Shown: positions 1 through 8,858 of the stretch, one piece after another
How the letters are laid out: each line of letters opens with the position of its first letter
How positions within the stretch are numbered: the first letter of the stretch is position 1
From: Nostoc sp. JL34
GTDB lineage: Bacteria; Cyanobacteriota; Cyanobacteriia; Cyanobacteriales; Nostocaceae
Direction: 5' to 3'
DNA length: 64,000 nucleotides
Assembly: GCF_017114945.1 (NCBI RefSeq)
Contig: NZ_JABXKQ010000183.1
Span: 39,280 to 103,279 of the forward strand
Notes under the pieces: generated by a model
The model's input: only the letters and a program-made list of their open reading frames with translations
The model's database searches: none
What the model was told of the DNA's origin: nothing
Program-made: the position numbers and the translations under genes

Positions 1-1
1 A

Positions 2-2152
2 GATGCCCAAGGTAATTTTCAGATTGTCGGCGTAGCTCGTGATATTAGCGATCGCAAACAAGCAGAGTCAGCTTTGCAACGTCGAACTCAAGCAGAAACT
101 TTACTCAGCAGCATTTCTCGCCAATTTATTGACCAAGATTTAGCAACAGCAATTAATTTTACACTGCAAGCGATCGCTCAATTTATTGATGCTGAACACA
201 GTTGCATCTTTGAATGCTCCCAAGATAAACGTGAATTCCACCTCATCCATGAATGGTGTGGCGAAGATGTTGCACCATTGATTGAAGTTGCCAAAGGTTC
301 GCCTGTGGAAGTTTTCCCCTATTTCTACGAGCCGATTCTCCGTGGTAGGCATCGACAAATCTCTTGTGTGGAAGATTTACTGCCTCATCTACCTGAGCGA
401 AAGCTTTTTGAAAGTATGTCGTTTCAATCTATACTAGCTGTGCCCATGCTTCATACTGGCAAAGTGGTTGGGTTTGTTGGTACAGCGATGATTCACTCCT
501 TGAAAACCTGGAACCAAGAAGATATTAATCTATTAAAACTGGTAGGTGAAATAATTGCGATCGGTCGAGCTAGACATCAAGCAGAAGAAGCGCTGAGAAT
601 TGCCAAAGAAGCCGCTGAAACTGCCAACCGAGCCAAAAGTGCTTTTTTGGCAAACATGAGTCACGAACTCCGCACCCCTTTAAATGCGATTCTGGGTTTT
701 TCCCAATTAATGGAGCGAGACACTGGCCTCAACTCAAACCAGCGTGAATCTTTAGCTACCATTAACCGCAGTGGAGAACACTTACTCAACCTAATTAATG
801 ATGTCCTAGAAATGTCCAAAATTGAAGCTGGACAAATCATTTTCAACCCTGAAGACTTTGACCTTTATCTGCTGTTGCAAACACTACAAGAAATGTTCAA
901 AGTGCGGACACAGGCAAAGCAATTGTTTCTCAAATTTGAAATGGCTCCCAATCTCCCCCGTTATATCCAGACAGATGAAGGTAAACTCCGCCAAGTTCTG
1001 ATAAACCTCTTGGGTAACGCCGTCAAGTTCACTCAGACTGGGGGAGTAACGTTGCGGGTGAGGTTAGGGGCTAGGGACTGGGGACTGGGGACTGGGAATA
1101 AGGAGATAAATGGACAAAGTGATAAGGTAACCAGAGGAATAACTAATCCCCAGTCCCCAATCCCTAATCCCCAGTCCCCAATCCCCAGTCCCCAATCCCT
1201 AATCTTTGAAATCCAAGACACTGGACGGGGAATAGCACCAGAAGAAATGGATAACCTATTTCAGCCTTTTGTGCAGACAACAAGTGGTATTCAAACCAAG
1301 GAGGGAACTGGACTAGGATTGACTATCAGCCGTCAATTTGTGCGGTTGCTGGGGGGTGATATTTACTTGACGAGTAGCCGTGGGCAAGGATCTACTTTTA
1401 GTTTTGACATCCAAGTGAATTTAGCCGCAGCTTTGAAAGCTGCACCAAAATTGAATAAGGGACGCGTACTCAAGCTGGCAGCAAACCAACCTGCTTACCG
1501 GATTCTCGTAGTGGATGACCGCAAAGAAAACCGCGATCTGATTGTGCAACTTCTTGGTAGCATTGGTTTTGAAATCGAGGCTGCAACTAATGGACAAGAA
1601 GCGATCGCTATTTGGCAAACTTGGCAACCCCACCTAATTTGGATGGATATGCGGATGCCTGTCATGAACGGCTACGATGCAACTAAAGAGATTAGAGCCA
1701 AGGAAAAAAATATAACTACAAATCTTCGCACCGTAATTATTGCCCTAACTGCCAGTGCTTTTGAAGAACAACAAGCAAGTATCTTAGCCGCAGGTTGCGA
1801 CGACTTAGTTCGTAAGCCATTCCGAGAGCAAGTGATTTTTGAAAAAATCGCTGAATATTTGCAGGTGCGTTATATCTGTGCAGAAGAAAGCAGTGAAGAT
1901 GCAACAGACAACAACCTAAACAATATTCAATCTTCCATCTTGGATCTTCGCTCTGCAATTACCGTTATGCCTGCCCAATGGATAATAGAACTTAATCAGG
2001 CAGCCATTGAAGTCGATGCTGAAAGGATTTTCCAATTAATTGAGCAAATTCCACAAACTCATTCTGCTTTGGTAGAAAAATTGGCAAACTTAGTCCGCAG
2101 CTTCTGCTTCGATGAAATTATCGATCTAACTGAGGAAAATGCACAATCATGA
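2..2152 (+). CDS. Hybrid sensor histidine kinase (5' partial): PAS end, GAF, HisKA, HATPase, REC
   Basis: The reading frame is already open at base 2 and encodes the end of a PAS/PAC module (VARDISDRKQAE), so the true start lies left of the window; the TTG at 74 is only an internal codon. Next come a GAF sensor domain (about 110-570), a HisKA dimerisation helix with the phospho-accepting His in SHELRTPL (codon 662-664), a HATPase domain (LLGNAVKF, DTGRGI, GTGLGL) and a C-terminal receiver with acceptor Asp in WMDMRMP (1646-1648) and Lys in VRKPF. About 90 residues of unknown role follow. A roughly 48-codon, Pro/Gln/Ser/Gly-rich segment (1060-1203) made of intergenic-type repeat DNA interrupts the ATPase domain between the N and G1 boxes. 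It is probably cytoplasmic. The signal is unknown. Confidence 0.92.
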   Translation, partial: DAQGNFQIVGVARDISDRKQAESALQRRTQAETLLSSISRQFIDQDLATAINFTLQAIAQFIDAEHSCIFECSQDKREFHLIHEWCGEDVAPLIEVAKGSPVEVFPYFYEPILRGRHRQISCVEDLLPHLPERKLFESMSFQSILAVPMLHTGKVVGFVGTAMIHSLKTWNQEDINLLKLVGEIIAIGRARHQAEEALRIAKEAAETANRAKSAFLANMSHELRTPLNAILGFSQLMERDTGLNSNQRESLATINRSGEHLLNLINDVLEMSKIEAGQIIFNPEDFDLYLLLQTLQEMFKVRTQAKQLFLKFEMAPNLPRYIQTDEGKLRQVLINLLGNAVKFTQTGGVTLRVRLGARDWGLGTGNKEINGQSDKVTRGITNPQSPIPNPQSPIPSPQSLIFEIQDTGRGIAPEEMDNLFQPFVQTTSGIQTKEGTGLGLTISRQFVRLLGGDIYLTSSRGQGSTFSFDIQVNLAAALKAAPKLNKGRVLKLAANQPAYRILVVDDRKENRDLIVQLLGSIGFEIEAATNGQEAIAIWQTWQPHLIWMDMRMPVMNGYDATKEIRAKEKNITTNLRTVIIALTASAFEEQQASILAAGCDDLVRKPFREQVIFEKIAEYLQVRYICAEESSEDATDNNLNNIQSSILDLRSAITVMPAQWIIELNQAAIEVDAERIFQLIEQIPQTHSALVEKLANLVRSFCFDEIIDLTEENAQS
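1060..1203. repeat. GGGGACT-type short tandem repeat inserted in a kinase gene
   Basis: Two runs of a seven-base-like repeat (G-rich at 1063-1096, the complementary C-rich form at 1144-1204) flank a 50-base spacer, so the stretch can fold back on itself. This repeat type is normally intergenic in Nostoc. Here it stays in frame and adds about 48 residues (runs such as NPQSPIPNPQSPIPS) to the ATP-binding domain of the kinase. Confidence 0.8.
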
Positions 2153-2382
2153 ATAGCAAAACTAAATTCTTGACTTTTGTCACTTTAACGCTGGCAATTT
2201 CTTCTTTGACTATCAGCACAGTTGTAGCAAAGGCGAAACTAACGAATCAGTGAAAACTGTTTATCAATGGCATCGGTGCAGTACAAGTTGGCATGACTGT
2301 GTGCCAAGCTGCGATCAACGAGATCCCCGACTTCTCAATGAAATCGGGAATCTGCGACTGGCAATTCTCACAAATCCAATAG
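2149..2382 (+). pseudogene. Decayed secreted-protein gene with internal stop
   Basis: An ATG overlapping the kinase stop codon begins a typical signal peptide (MNSKTKFLTFVTLTLAISS, then AKA). After 34 codons the frame hits TGA (2251-2253). The same frame then continues with plausible protein sequence (KLFINGIGAVQVGMTVCQAA) to a TAG at 2380. The second half runs into a small palindrome (about 2321-2347, CCCGACTTCTC/AAATCGGG) of the kind dispersed in cyanobacterial genomes. This looks like an exported small-protein gene inactivated by a stop codon and a repeat insertion. The family is not recognised with certainty. Confidence 0.5.
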
Positions 2383-2400
2383 GATTGCTATAGATGTTCA

Positions 2401-2883
2401 TCAAGTTGTTGCTAAAGCTGGTTCTGCCAAAAAATATTTCAGATTTTCTTGCTGGGTGGCAAATTTCAAATATTGAGATGCCATTTCTGGTGTTAGCAAT
2501 TCAATCATTAATCTGTTTTCCACCCAGAACTCAATCACATCAAAGAAAGAATCGCGGTTACAGCGCACTACACGCCAACCTTCACGAATACCGATTTGTT
2601 CAATTTCTTTCTGACTAATGGGTACAGAGATAGCTGCATGAATATCTGTATACCTGGAAGTAATAGCAGTATGCACAAATACGCATTCTTCATCACCTTC
2701 ACCAGGTTCTATTTGAGAACCCAAAGGATAAAGTTCAATGGCTGTACCGTATTCATCAAAAGGTATAACCATATAACTGCCTGGGTTAGGAGGAAAGGGA
2801 ACAGCTTGCGCTTTTAAAATTTCTCCAAGAACTTGGGCAACATGGCTGGGATTTCTAACAGCAATTGAAATATGGTGAATCAT
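2401..2883 (-). CDS. VOC/glyoxalase-superfamily protein
   Basis: A 160-residue soluble protein that begins MIHHISIAVRNPSHVAQVLG, the usual first beta-alpha unit of vicinal-oxygen-chelate proteins. An Ile-Glu-Leu strand (TAIELYPLG, about residues 50-58) ends the first half, and a second half follows (about 70-140). Family members are small metal-dependent lyases, isomerases or dioxygenases, or non-catalytic binding proteins; the substrate cannot be told here. A GAGGT-like ribosome site precedes the ATG. A copy of the short GGGGAGAA repeat lies upstream. It stands alone on the minus strand. Confidence 0.75.
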   Translation of the reverse strand: MIHHISIAVRNPSHVAQVLGEILKAQAVPFPPNPGSYMVIPFDEYGTAIELYPLGSQIEPGEGDEECVFVHTAITSRYTDIHAAISVPISQKEIEQIGIREGWRVVRCNRDSFFDVIEFWVENRLMIELLTPEMASQYLKFATQQENLKYFLAEPALATT

Positions 2884-2910
2884 GGAATAACCTCAGTTCG
2901 ATATTTTATA

Positions 2911-2951
2911 GATTAGAAAACAATCGGGGAGAACTAGGGGAGGTAGGAGAG
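2911..2951. repeat. AATCGGGGAGAACTAGGGGAG repeat, copy 1
   Basis: This short repeat reappears at 4195-4230 in the same orientation and at 5893-5925 in the opposite one. It lies in the 5' region of the VOC gene. Its role is unknown. Confidence 0.6.
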
Positions 2952-3014
2952 AGAAAAAATGCTAATCAGTAAACCAAGCGTATTAGGTTCTATGCAACTT
3001 AAATGCTTATAACC

Positions 3015-3575
3015 TTATTGAGGTCGCCCGTAATGAGATCGACCTTGACCATCAGCAGTCTCAAGTACTAGAACTTGCTGCCCATATTCATTCGTCTCAA
3101 TCGACCACTGGTAAGTCTCAGGCTTTGCTGTATTGCGGCTGGAGTAGCTGCGCCCACTATTGCAGATTTGCCCTTTAGATATGCTGTCACTGGGTTGAAA
3201 AGTAAGGCGTTGAGCCTCAATTTTGACTTTGCCTTTTTCCTCTATGAACAGGTTAGACGCACAGTTGTAGGTGGTGATTTGAAGTAGCCGATTTCGCTTG
3301 TAGTCTCCGTTAGATGCGAGTTGGAATTGATCGCTAGAACCGTTCGGGGCTGCTGGCTGTCCTGTGTAGCTGTCTTGGTATTGGATGGACGAGATTCGAC
3401 CATACCGCCACTCACCCTGGAGTTCAGCAGGCACCCCAGTGTCGTTTTTACCCGCCTGACTCGCGTTTGGGTAAAAAACAAGGCTAGCAGTTAGGCCCAA
3501 ACTCAGGGCACTAGAAGCGAAAAGGCGTGCAGCTTTTGGCATGGAATAAAGTTGCTTGTGTGTCATTGAGTACAT
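3015..3575 (-). CDS. Secreted hypothetical protein
   Basis: A 186-residue protein with an N-terminal export signal: a charged start, a hydrophobic core (ARLFASSALSLGLTASLVFY) and a likely cleavage after ASQA (about residue 41). The mature part (about 145 residues) is beta-rich, with GEWRYGRISSIQYQDS and later LTFQPSDSI, and contains two cysteines (YNCASN, GQICNSG) that could pair in the periplasm. Alternative starts exist at Met4 and Met12; the last would give a more usual signal-peptide length. I do not recognise the family. It sits alone between the VOC and cupin genes, all on the minus strand. Confidence 0.65.
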   Translation of the reverse strand: MYSMTHKQLYSMPKAARLFASSALSLGLTASLVFYPNASQAGKNDTGVPAELQGEWRYGRISSIQYQDSYTGQPAAPNGSSDQFQLASNGDYKRNRLLQITTYNCASNLFIEEKGKVKIEAQRLTFQPSDSISKGQICNSGRSYSSRNTAKPETYQWSIETNEYGQQVLVLETADGQGRSHYGRPQ

Positions 3576-3677
3576 ATGATTTCTGTAGAAAGAGATTTAC
3601 AACGTGAAGTCTGCGTGTTTATATATAGCTGTTCCCAGTCGGGGCGCACAGTTGTCCGCTGCGTCAAAACGAAAACT

Positions 3678-4130
3678 TCATGCAATAAACTGCAATCCAT
3701 ATTTGTTAAAAACAGGCTGCACTTTTTCCAGATTTAGCGATGAAGTATCTGCTACTTGACCCATTTCTTCATAAAAGTTTTTCGCGCCTTTCGGTGAAAT
3801 TAAAACCAGAAATTTAGCAGTAGCAGAACGAATTTTGAAGGCATGTGGCGCATTGTGAGGAATGTTAACGAAAAAGCCTGCTGATGCCAAAATTGTTTCT
3901 GTCCCAACTTGGATATCTAGTTCACCTTCTAGAATATAAAATGCCTCTTCCCAAGGGTGAGTGTGCAGTGGCGGCCCATTTTCTGTTGTATCTGTAATTT
4001 CATAAATTGTCCAAGCTTGATTTGTCTCTTCTCCGGTTACTTTTGTTGTGAACTGTGAACCAAGAACTGAGAATTTATTACCTTCTCCTGGTGCAATAAT
4101 AGTTGGTTTACGCATGGTTGAACTTTGCAT
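3678..4130 (-). CDS. Cupin-domain protein
   Basis: A 150-residue single-domain cupin. The metal-binding motif 1 is clear (HTHPWEEAFYILEGELDIQVG, about residues 57-77: two His and a Glu) and motif 2 follows with PHNAPHAFKI (His about 97). Such proteins are small metal-dependent oxygenases, isomerases or sensors. The ATG at 4130 has a good ribosome site (AAGGAG eight bases upstream). A second copy of the short GGGGAGAA repeat lies upstream. The substrate is unknown. Confidence 0.8.
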   Translation of the reverse strand: MQSSTMRKPTIIAPGEGNKFSVLGSQFTTKVTGEETNQAWTIYEITDTTENGPPLHTHPWEEAFYILEGELDIQVGTETILASAGFFVNIPHNAPHAFKIRSATAKFLVLISPKGAKNFYEEMGQVADTSSLNLEKVQPVFNKYGLQFIA

Positions 4131-4194
4131 ATAAGTTACTCCTTGTTATGTAATTTGGGAAGTGTGTTCTACAAACTTGATTTGATGTTTTTAA

Positions 4195-4230
4195 GATTAG
4201 AAATTAATCGGGGAGAACTAGGGGAGATAA
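4195..4230. repeat. AATCGGGGAGAACTAGGGGAG repeat, copy 2
   Basis: Direct copy of the element at 2911-2951. It lies in the shared upstream region of the minus-strand cupin gene and the plus-strand kinase at 4335. Confidence 0.6.
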
Positions 4231-4334
4231 ATGGGTGATTGATATTTTTTTGTAACTGATTATTAAGACATTGAACTAAGGTTAAAATTTCTAGAAAGAA
4301 TTAGTAGCCTATTCTGGCTAAAGTTGATATTGCT

Positions 4335-5873
4335 ATGCCTAAAGAGTCACTCAACTTTCCCAAAGCAGACATCTTGGTGATTGATGACACGCCAGAAAAT
4401 CTGAACCTCCTATCTGCCATGCTGACAGAACAGGGATATAAAGTTCGCAGTGTAACTAAAGGTTCTACGGGGTTACGAGGAGCAAATGCAGTTCCCCCCG
4501 ACTTGATTTTGCTGGATGTGAATATGCCTGAAATGAATGGCTATGAAGTCTGTCAACACCTGAAAGCAAACGATCGCACCCGCGAAATTCCGGTAATTTT
4601 TATCAGCGCTTTGGGTGATGTGCTGGATAAGGTGAAAGCCTTTGCAGTTGGTGGCGTGGACTATATCACTAAGCCTTTTCAACTCGAAGAGGTTTTAGCA
4701 CGAATTGAAAATCACTTGACGATTTGGAAGCTGCAACAACAACTGCAAGCTCAAAATGAGCGGTTGCAGCAGGAAATTCACGAGCGCACCAAAGCAGAAG
4801 AGAAGTTTGCTAAAGTTTTTCGTTCTAGTCCCAATCCGATCGCGATCGCTACAGTTTCGGAAGCTCGTTTTATAGATGTTAATCCCAGTTTCTTGAAGAT
4901 GAGCGGCTATTGTCTAGAAGAAGTAATTGGTGATACTGCTGCTGAACTTAATTTGGGTAAAAACACAGTTGCGATCGCCCAAACAATTCAACTTTTGCCG
5001 GAAACTGGATCACTTTACAATCTAGAATTTGAATTTTCAACTAAGTCTGGAGAATTCAAAACCATACTGATATCTCTGGAATTGCTTGACTTAGCTGGAG
5101 TGCCGTGTGCTTTATTAATTGCCAATGACATCACCGAACGCAAACGCTTAGAAAACGAATTTATCTCTTTAGTCAGTCATGAATTGCGTACACCTTTAAC
5201 TTCCACAATGGGAGCATTAGATTTATTGGGTTCAGGACAACTAGGAACTCTAAATCAACAGGGACAAAAAGTCCTGAGCATTGCCACCACTAATACTGAA
5301 CGCCTAATTCGTTTGGTGAACGATATTCTCGATTTAGAGCGGATGAAATCGGGCAAAATCTTCACGCGCAAGGCCAAGTGTAACGCCGCAGACTTGCTAA
5401 TTACGGCAACAGAAGCGATGCAAGCAATGGCAGATAAATTACAAGTCGGACTGATTATAAATCCTGTGTCAGTTGAACTTTGGGCAGATTCCGATCGCCT
5501 CCTGCAAACCCTGACTAATTTACTGAGCAACGCGATTAAGTTTTCTGAACCAGGTGATAGCGTGTGGATAAGTGCCATTCTCTCAGAATCCAAAGGCGTT
5601 GAGTCTGAAGAAAATCAGCCTTCATCATCCAACCACCTTCTGATTACTATCCAAGATGAAGGGCGAGGAATTCCTGAAGATAAATTACAAATAATTTTCG
5701 AGCGCTTTCAACAGGTGGATGCATCTGACTCCCGCAACAAAGGAGGAACAGGTTTAGGACTTGCTATTTGCCGAGACATTATACAGCAACATGATGGGAA
5801 AATCTGGGTTCAGAGTATTTTAGGCAAAGGTAGCACCTTTTATGTCCTGTTACCTTTACCAGCTTCTCAATAG
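4335..5873 (+). CDS. Receiver-PAS-histidine kinase
   Basis: A 512-residue soluble kinase with an N-terminal receiver (residues 10-125; acceptor Asp61 in LILLDVNMP, Lys113 in ITKPF), a short coiled coil (about 128-155, Gln-rich), a PAS domain (about 158-270), HisKA with His282 in SHELRTPL, and a HATPase (NLLSNAIKF, DEGRGIPE, GGTGLGLAI, about 385-510). A receiver placed before the kinase suggests it is itself the target of another kinase. The plus-strand single-domain receiver 106 bases downstream is a natural partner. Confidence 0.9.
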   Translation: MPKESLNFPKADILVIDDTPENLNLLSAMLTEQGYKVRSVTKGSTGLRGANAVPPDLILLDVNMPEMNGYEVCQHLKANDRTREIPVIFISALGDVLDKVKAFAVGGVDYITKPFQLEEVLARIENHLTIWKLQQQLQAQNERLQQEIHERTKAEEKFAKVFRSSPNPIAIATVSEARFIDVNPSFLKMSGYCLEEVIGDTAAELNLGKNTVAIAQTIQLLPETGSLYNLEFEFSTKSGEFKTILISLELLDLAGVPCALLIANDITERKRLENEFISLVSHELRTPLTSTMGALDLLGSGQLGTLNQQGQKVLSIATTNTERLIRLVNDILDLERMKSGKIFTRKAKCNAADLLITATEAMQAMADKLQVGLIINPVSVELWADSDRLLQTLTNLLSNAIKFSEPGDSVWISAILSESKGVESEENQPSSSNHLLITIQDEGRGIPEDKLQIIFERFQQVDASDSRNKGGTGLGLAICRDIIQQHDGKIWVQSILGKGSTFYVLLPLPASQ

Positions 5874-5892
5874 TAGTTTTTAACTAGTTCAT

Positions 5893-5925
5893 TCTCCCCC
5901 ACTTCTCCCCGATTGCATTCTAGAA
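5893..5925. repeat. AATCGGGGAGAA repeat, copy 3 (inverted)
   Basis: Reverse-complement copy of the 2911 and 4195 elements, lying between the kinase and the receiver gene. It is G-rich on the minus strand. Confidence 0.55.
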
Positions 5926-5979
5926 TAGCTGAAGACGAATCAAGCTAATCAGCATCACATATCATGCGAGAGTGACACA

Positions 5980-6354
5980 ATGAGCAGAAATATCTTGATT
6001 GTTGATGATGAAGAAGATGTGCAAGCGATCGCAAAATTGGGATTAGAAATGGGTGCTGGTTGGAACGTGTTGACTGCTTGTTCTGGTCGGGAAGCGTTGA
6101 ATATAGCTGCCAACTCTAAACTTGATGTCATTTTACTAGATATGATGATGCCTGATATGGATGGGCGTGCCACCCTGCAACAACTGAAGGCTAACCCCGT
6201 CACTAAATCAATTCCAGTAATTTTACTAACTGCCAAAGTCCAAGAGTCAGATCAAGAGAGCTTTACTGGCTTAGATGTAGCTGCTGTCTTTGCCAAGCCT
6301 TTCCGTCCTTTGAAATTAGCAGCGCAAATTAGTGAAGCTTTGGGCTGGGGCTGA
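5980..6354 (+). CDS. Single-domain response regulator (receiver)
   Basis: 124 residues, wholly a receiver domain: acidic pair in LIVDDEED (residues 9-13), acceptor Asp54 (VILLDMMMP), Thr84 (LLTAK) and Lys106 (FAKPF). There is no output domain, so it probably passes phosphate on or acts by protein contact, like CheY/Spo0F-type proteins. It follows the REC-PAS-kinase on the same strand and may be its phosphorelay partner (inference from adjacency). Confidence 0.9.
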   Translation: MSRNILIVDDEEDVQAIAKLGLEMGAGWNVLTACSGREALNIAANSKLDVILLDMMMPDMDGRATLQQLKANPVTKSIPVILLTAKVQESDQESFTGLDVAAVFAKPFRPLKLAAQISEALGWG

Positions 6355-6366
6355 TACCGAACACTC

Positions 6367-6494
6367 ATATCGTGTCCGGTTCAAGACTTATCATTAAGAT
6401 GGCAGGGGAGCAGGGGGCAGGGGGCAGGGGGAAAGAGGGTTTCCTGGTTTTTGCACAGATGCGGGAATTATAACTAATTAGGCGGACATGATAT
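6367..6494. repeat. Small element with terminal inverted repeats, copy A
   Basis: About 128 bases bounded by ATATCGTGTCCGG and CGGACATGATAT, which are imperfect inverted ends. The core carries GGGGGCAGGGGGCAGGGGG-type runs (6401-6437) and AAAGAGGGTTTCCTGGTTTTTGC. A related element in the opposite orientation is at 23052-23171. It has no coding capacity and looks like a MITE-type or palindromic intergenic repeat. Confidence 0.6.
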
Positions 6495-6613
6495 CACGCC
6501 GTAAAGCATAACTTATGCGCTTTTTGGTGTCATATTTGTAACATTACCAACCAACGTAGCACCATACCTGCTCGTTTTACCCAAATACTTCTATAGCTTT
6601 ACAAATAATTTTT

Positions 6614-7564
6614 TTACCTTGGAACTGGTACTTGATTAATTACCGACGCAATTACCGCATCCATTTGTAAACCATCCAGCATCGCTTCTGGTTTCAAGAT
6701 CAGGCGATGACGTAGCAACGGCGATGCAACTGCTTTAACATCATCTGGCGTTACAAAATCCCTTCCAGCTAACCACGCTAGGGCTTGAGATGTCTGCAAC
6801 CAAGCACCGGCGGCGCGAGGCGATGCGCCCAAAGTTAAATCAGGATATTGACGCGATGTTCTCACCAACGCCAACAAATAATCAACGATCGCTTCTGATA
6901 CTTTAACTTCTTTGACTGCTTGTCGGGCTTGCAAAATATCGGCTACTGTTGCAATTGGTTTCAAACGGCTAATATCCAAACGCCGTGCTGCAAAACCCGC
7001 CTGACGATTGAGCAACATTTGCTTTTCAGCAGCTTGATCGGGATAATCTACCACCAGCTTAAATAAAAATCTGTCTAACTGCGCCTCTGGTAAGGGATAA
7101 GTCCCTTCAAATTCCAAGGGATTTTGGGTTGCAATCACCCAAAATAAATCTGGTAAGAGCAAACTTTCACCATCCAGAGTTACCTGCATCTCTTCCATCG
7201 CTTCTAATAGCGCTGCTTGTGTTTTGGGAGGAGTACGGTTGATTTCGTCTGCTAGCAGCACTTCGGTAAATATTGGCCCTTTTTTCAAAGTAAAATTGCG
7301 ACTATTCAAGTCAAAAATATTTGTCCCAGTAATATCTGAAGGTAAAACATCTGGTGTTAGTTGAATCCGGCGAAACTCCCCTTGGATTAACTGCGCCAAC
7401 ACTTTTACTAGCAGGGTTTTACCAGTTCCCGGTACTCCTTCCAAAATTACATGTCCACCCGCTAGCAGTGCTACTAAGAGTTGCTGTATTAGGTTAGATT
7501 GTCCGACAATTACTTGATTAAGACCTTGACCAAGGCGAATTAAGATAGGATGGGTTTCGCTCAT
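6614..7564 (-). CDS. MoxR-family AAA+ ATPase
   Basis: 316 residues with the MoxR layout: Walker A GVPGTGKT (43-50), Walker B LLADEINR (Asp106-Glu107) followed by TPPKTQAALLEAMEE, sensor region ATQNPLEFEGTYPLPEAQLDRF, and a C-terminal lid domain (GASPRAAGAWLQTS). MoxR ATPases are chaperone-like and act with membrane-anchored partners in complex assembly or stress responses. Here it follows a DUF4350 protein, a common MoxR companion; the DUF58 and DUF4129 partners usual in such clusters are not in this window. The gap to the upstream gene is 75 bases, so co-transcription is likely. Confidence 0.92.
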   Translation of the reverse strand: MSETHPILIRLGQGLNQVIVGQSNLIQQLLVALLAGGHVILEGVPGTGKTLLVKVLAQLIQGEFRRIQLTPDVLPSDITGTNIFDLNSRNFTLKKGPIFTEVLLADEINRTPPKTQAALLEAMEEMQVTLDGESLLLPDLFWVIATQNPLEFEGTYPLPEAQLDRFLFKLVVDYPDQAAEKQMLLNRQAGFAARRLDISRLKPIATVADILQARQAVKEVKVSEAIVDYLLALVRTSRQYPDLTLGASPRAAGAWLQTSQALAWLAGRDFVTPDDVKAVASPLLRHRLILKPEAMLDGLQMDAVIASVINQVPVPR

Positions 7565-7639
7565 ATTTTTGTTTATAAATCATTTATGCAGAAGTACCCA
7601 GGCGCAGAAATGTTATGTACAGTTCCCAAAAATTAATTT

Positions 7640-8731
7640 TTAATTTTTAATTTCCCTAATGCTTCGCCATTTCCCCAACCAGCTTAACAGGTCTCGTTCA
7701 CTGATGGGTTGTTTGCGAGATTGTAGCTTTAAAACTGCATCTAGTTCTGCTGCACTTGCGCCTGTTTTTTCTATCCAAAAATTGATCAAGGCTTCACGTT
7801 CTAAAAGTACTTGCCCTAATCCCAAGGCTTTTTGGAGTTGTAGTTGTTCTTGTTTACCCACCATCTCTACAACAAAGTCGCTGGTATCAGCTTTCTGCAA
7901 GACTCCGGCTAAAGCTTGGATGTATGCCGAGCTATTATCTACAACTGGTGTATCTAAAGCTACTGGCTTCCCAAAGCGGCGATTCTGCGCCCAAACTAGC
8001 ACTAATAGCAGAATACCTACCTGCACCAATATTGGAAGTAAAGGAGTTTTAGCAAAAAAACTAGATAAATCTCCTTCATTTTCTTTCTTTCTGACATCGG
8101 CATCTTTATAGCCATGAATGTATTCATCGACAAAGACTGTGTTACTTTTTTCAGTTATTAAACTGGCTAGATACTGGAAATTACTTAAATTATCTTGGTA
8201 AGCGTTGGCAGCTAAATAAGGAGTGGTAGAAAAAATCACCTTTCCTTGTTTGTAATTTTCTTTCCAGACAACAGCACCAAAGCGATCGCCTAAATCAACT
8301 TGCTGGGAGTTAGCTTTTTTATATCGTCTACGTGTATCAATTTTAATATCACCTTGAGGAGATTTCTGCATAGTGCTAAACTCCGCTTCTGTAACCCGCG
8401 CCTTCGCACCCAAAATTACCAAAGTATTCCCTTTCTCTACCCATTCCCGCTCTTGACTATCCAGTATCGTCTCCCTTGGATAGCCCCCTACTTGTAGCAA
8501 GGTAACTGGGCTGTTTTCTGGCTGAATATCACTCAAAGGCTTTTGCCAGCGCTTGATAGAAGTTCCCTGCTGTTGCATAAAAGCATACCAAGCACCATAG
8601 CCATCAGGAGCGCGGTTATAAGTAGAACCAGTGTTAATTTTAGTATTATTGGGAGCCGCGAACAAACTAAGTAAAACGATCGCAGCGAGTGCGATCGCTC
8701 CCATCCAAGCAAGGCGATTTGAACGTTTCAT
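7640..8731 (-). CDS. DUF4350 membrane protein
   Basis: 363 residues: an N-terminal membrane segment (MGAIALAAIVLLSLFAA, about 10-26), a periplasmic domain beginning with the family's typical NRAPDGYGAWYAFMQQQG and covering about residues 35-225, then a second membrane helix (LLPILVQVGILLLVLVWA, about 232-249) and a cytosolic C-terminal region of about 110 residues. DUF4350 proteins are membrane partners of MoxR ATPases, and the MoxR gene follows directly. The molecular function is unknown. Confidence 0.82.
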   Translation of the reverse strand: MKRSNRLAWMGAIALAAIVLLSLFAAPNNTKINTGSTYNRAPDGYGAWYAFMQQQGTSIKRWQKPLSDIQPENSPVTLLQVGGYPRETILDSQEREWVEKGNTLVILGAKARVTEAEFSTMQKSPQGDIKIDTRRRYKKANSQQVDLGDRFGAVVWKENYKQGKVIFSTTPYLAANAYQDNLSNFQYLASLITEKSNTVFVDEYIHGYKDADVRKKENEGDLSSFFAKTPLLPILVQVGILLLVLVWAQNRRFGKPVALDTPVVDNSSAYIQALAGVLQKADTSDFVVEMVGKQEQLQLQKALGLGQVLLEREALINFWIEKTGASAAELDAVLKLQSRKQPISERDLLSWLGKWRSIREIKN

Positions 8732-8858
8732 TTTTGTCGGTTAAAATCGTTATTGAATATGATAAGTGTTAATGTTTACCTGTTTTTAACTATAGTCAAA
8801 AATATAACGTAATTCCATTTTTGGATGGTCACTTTGTCAATATTTGGCTGTCAAATTG

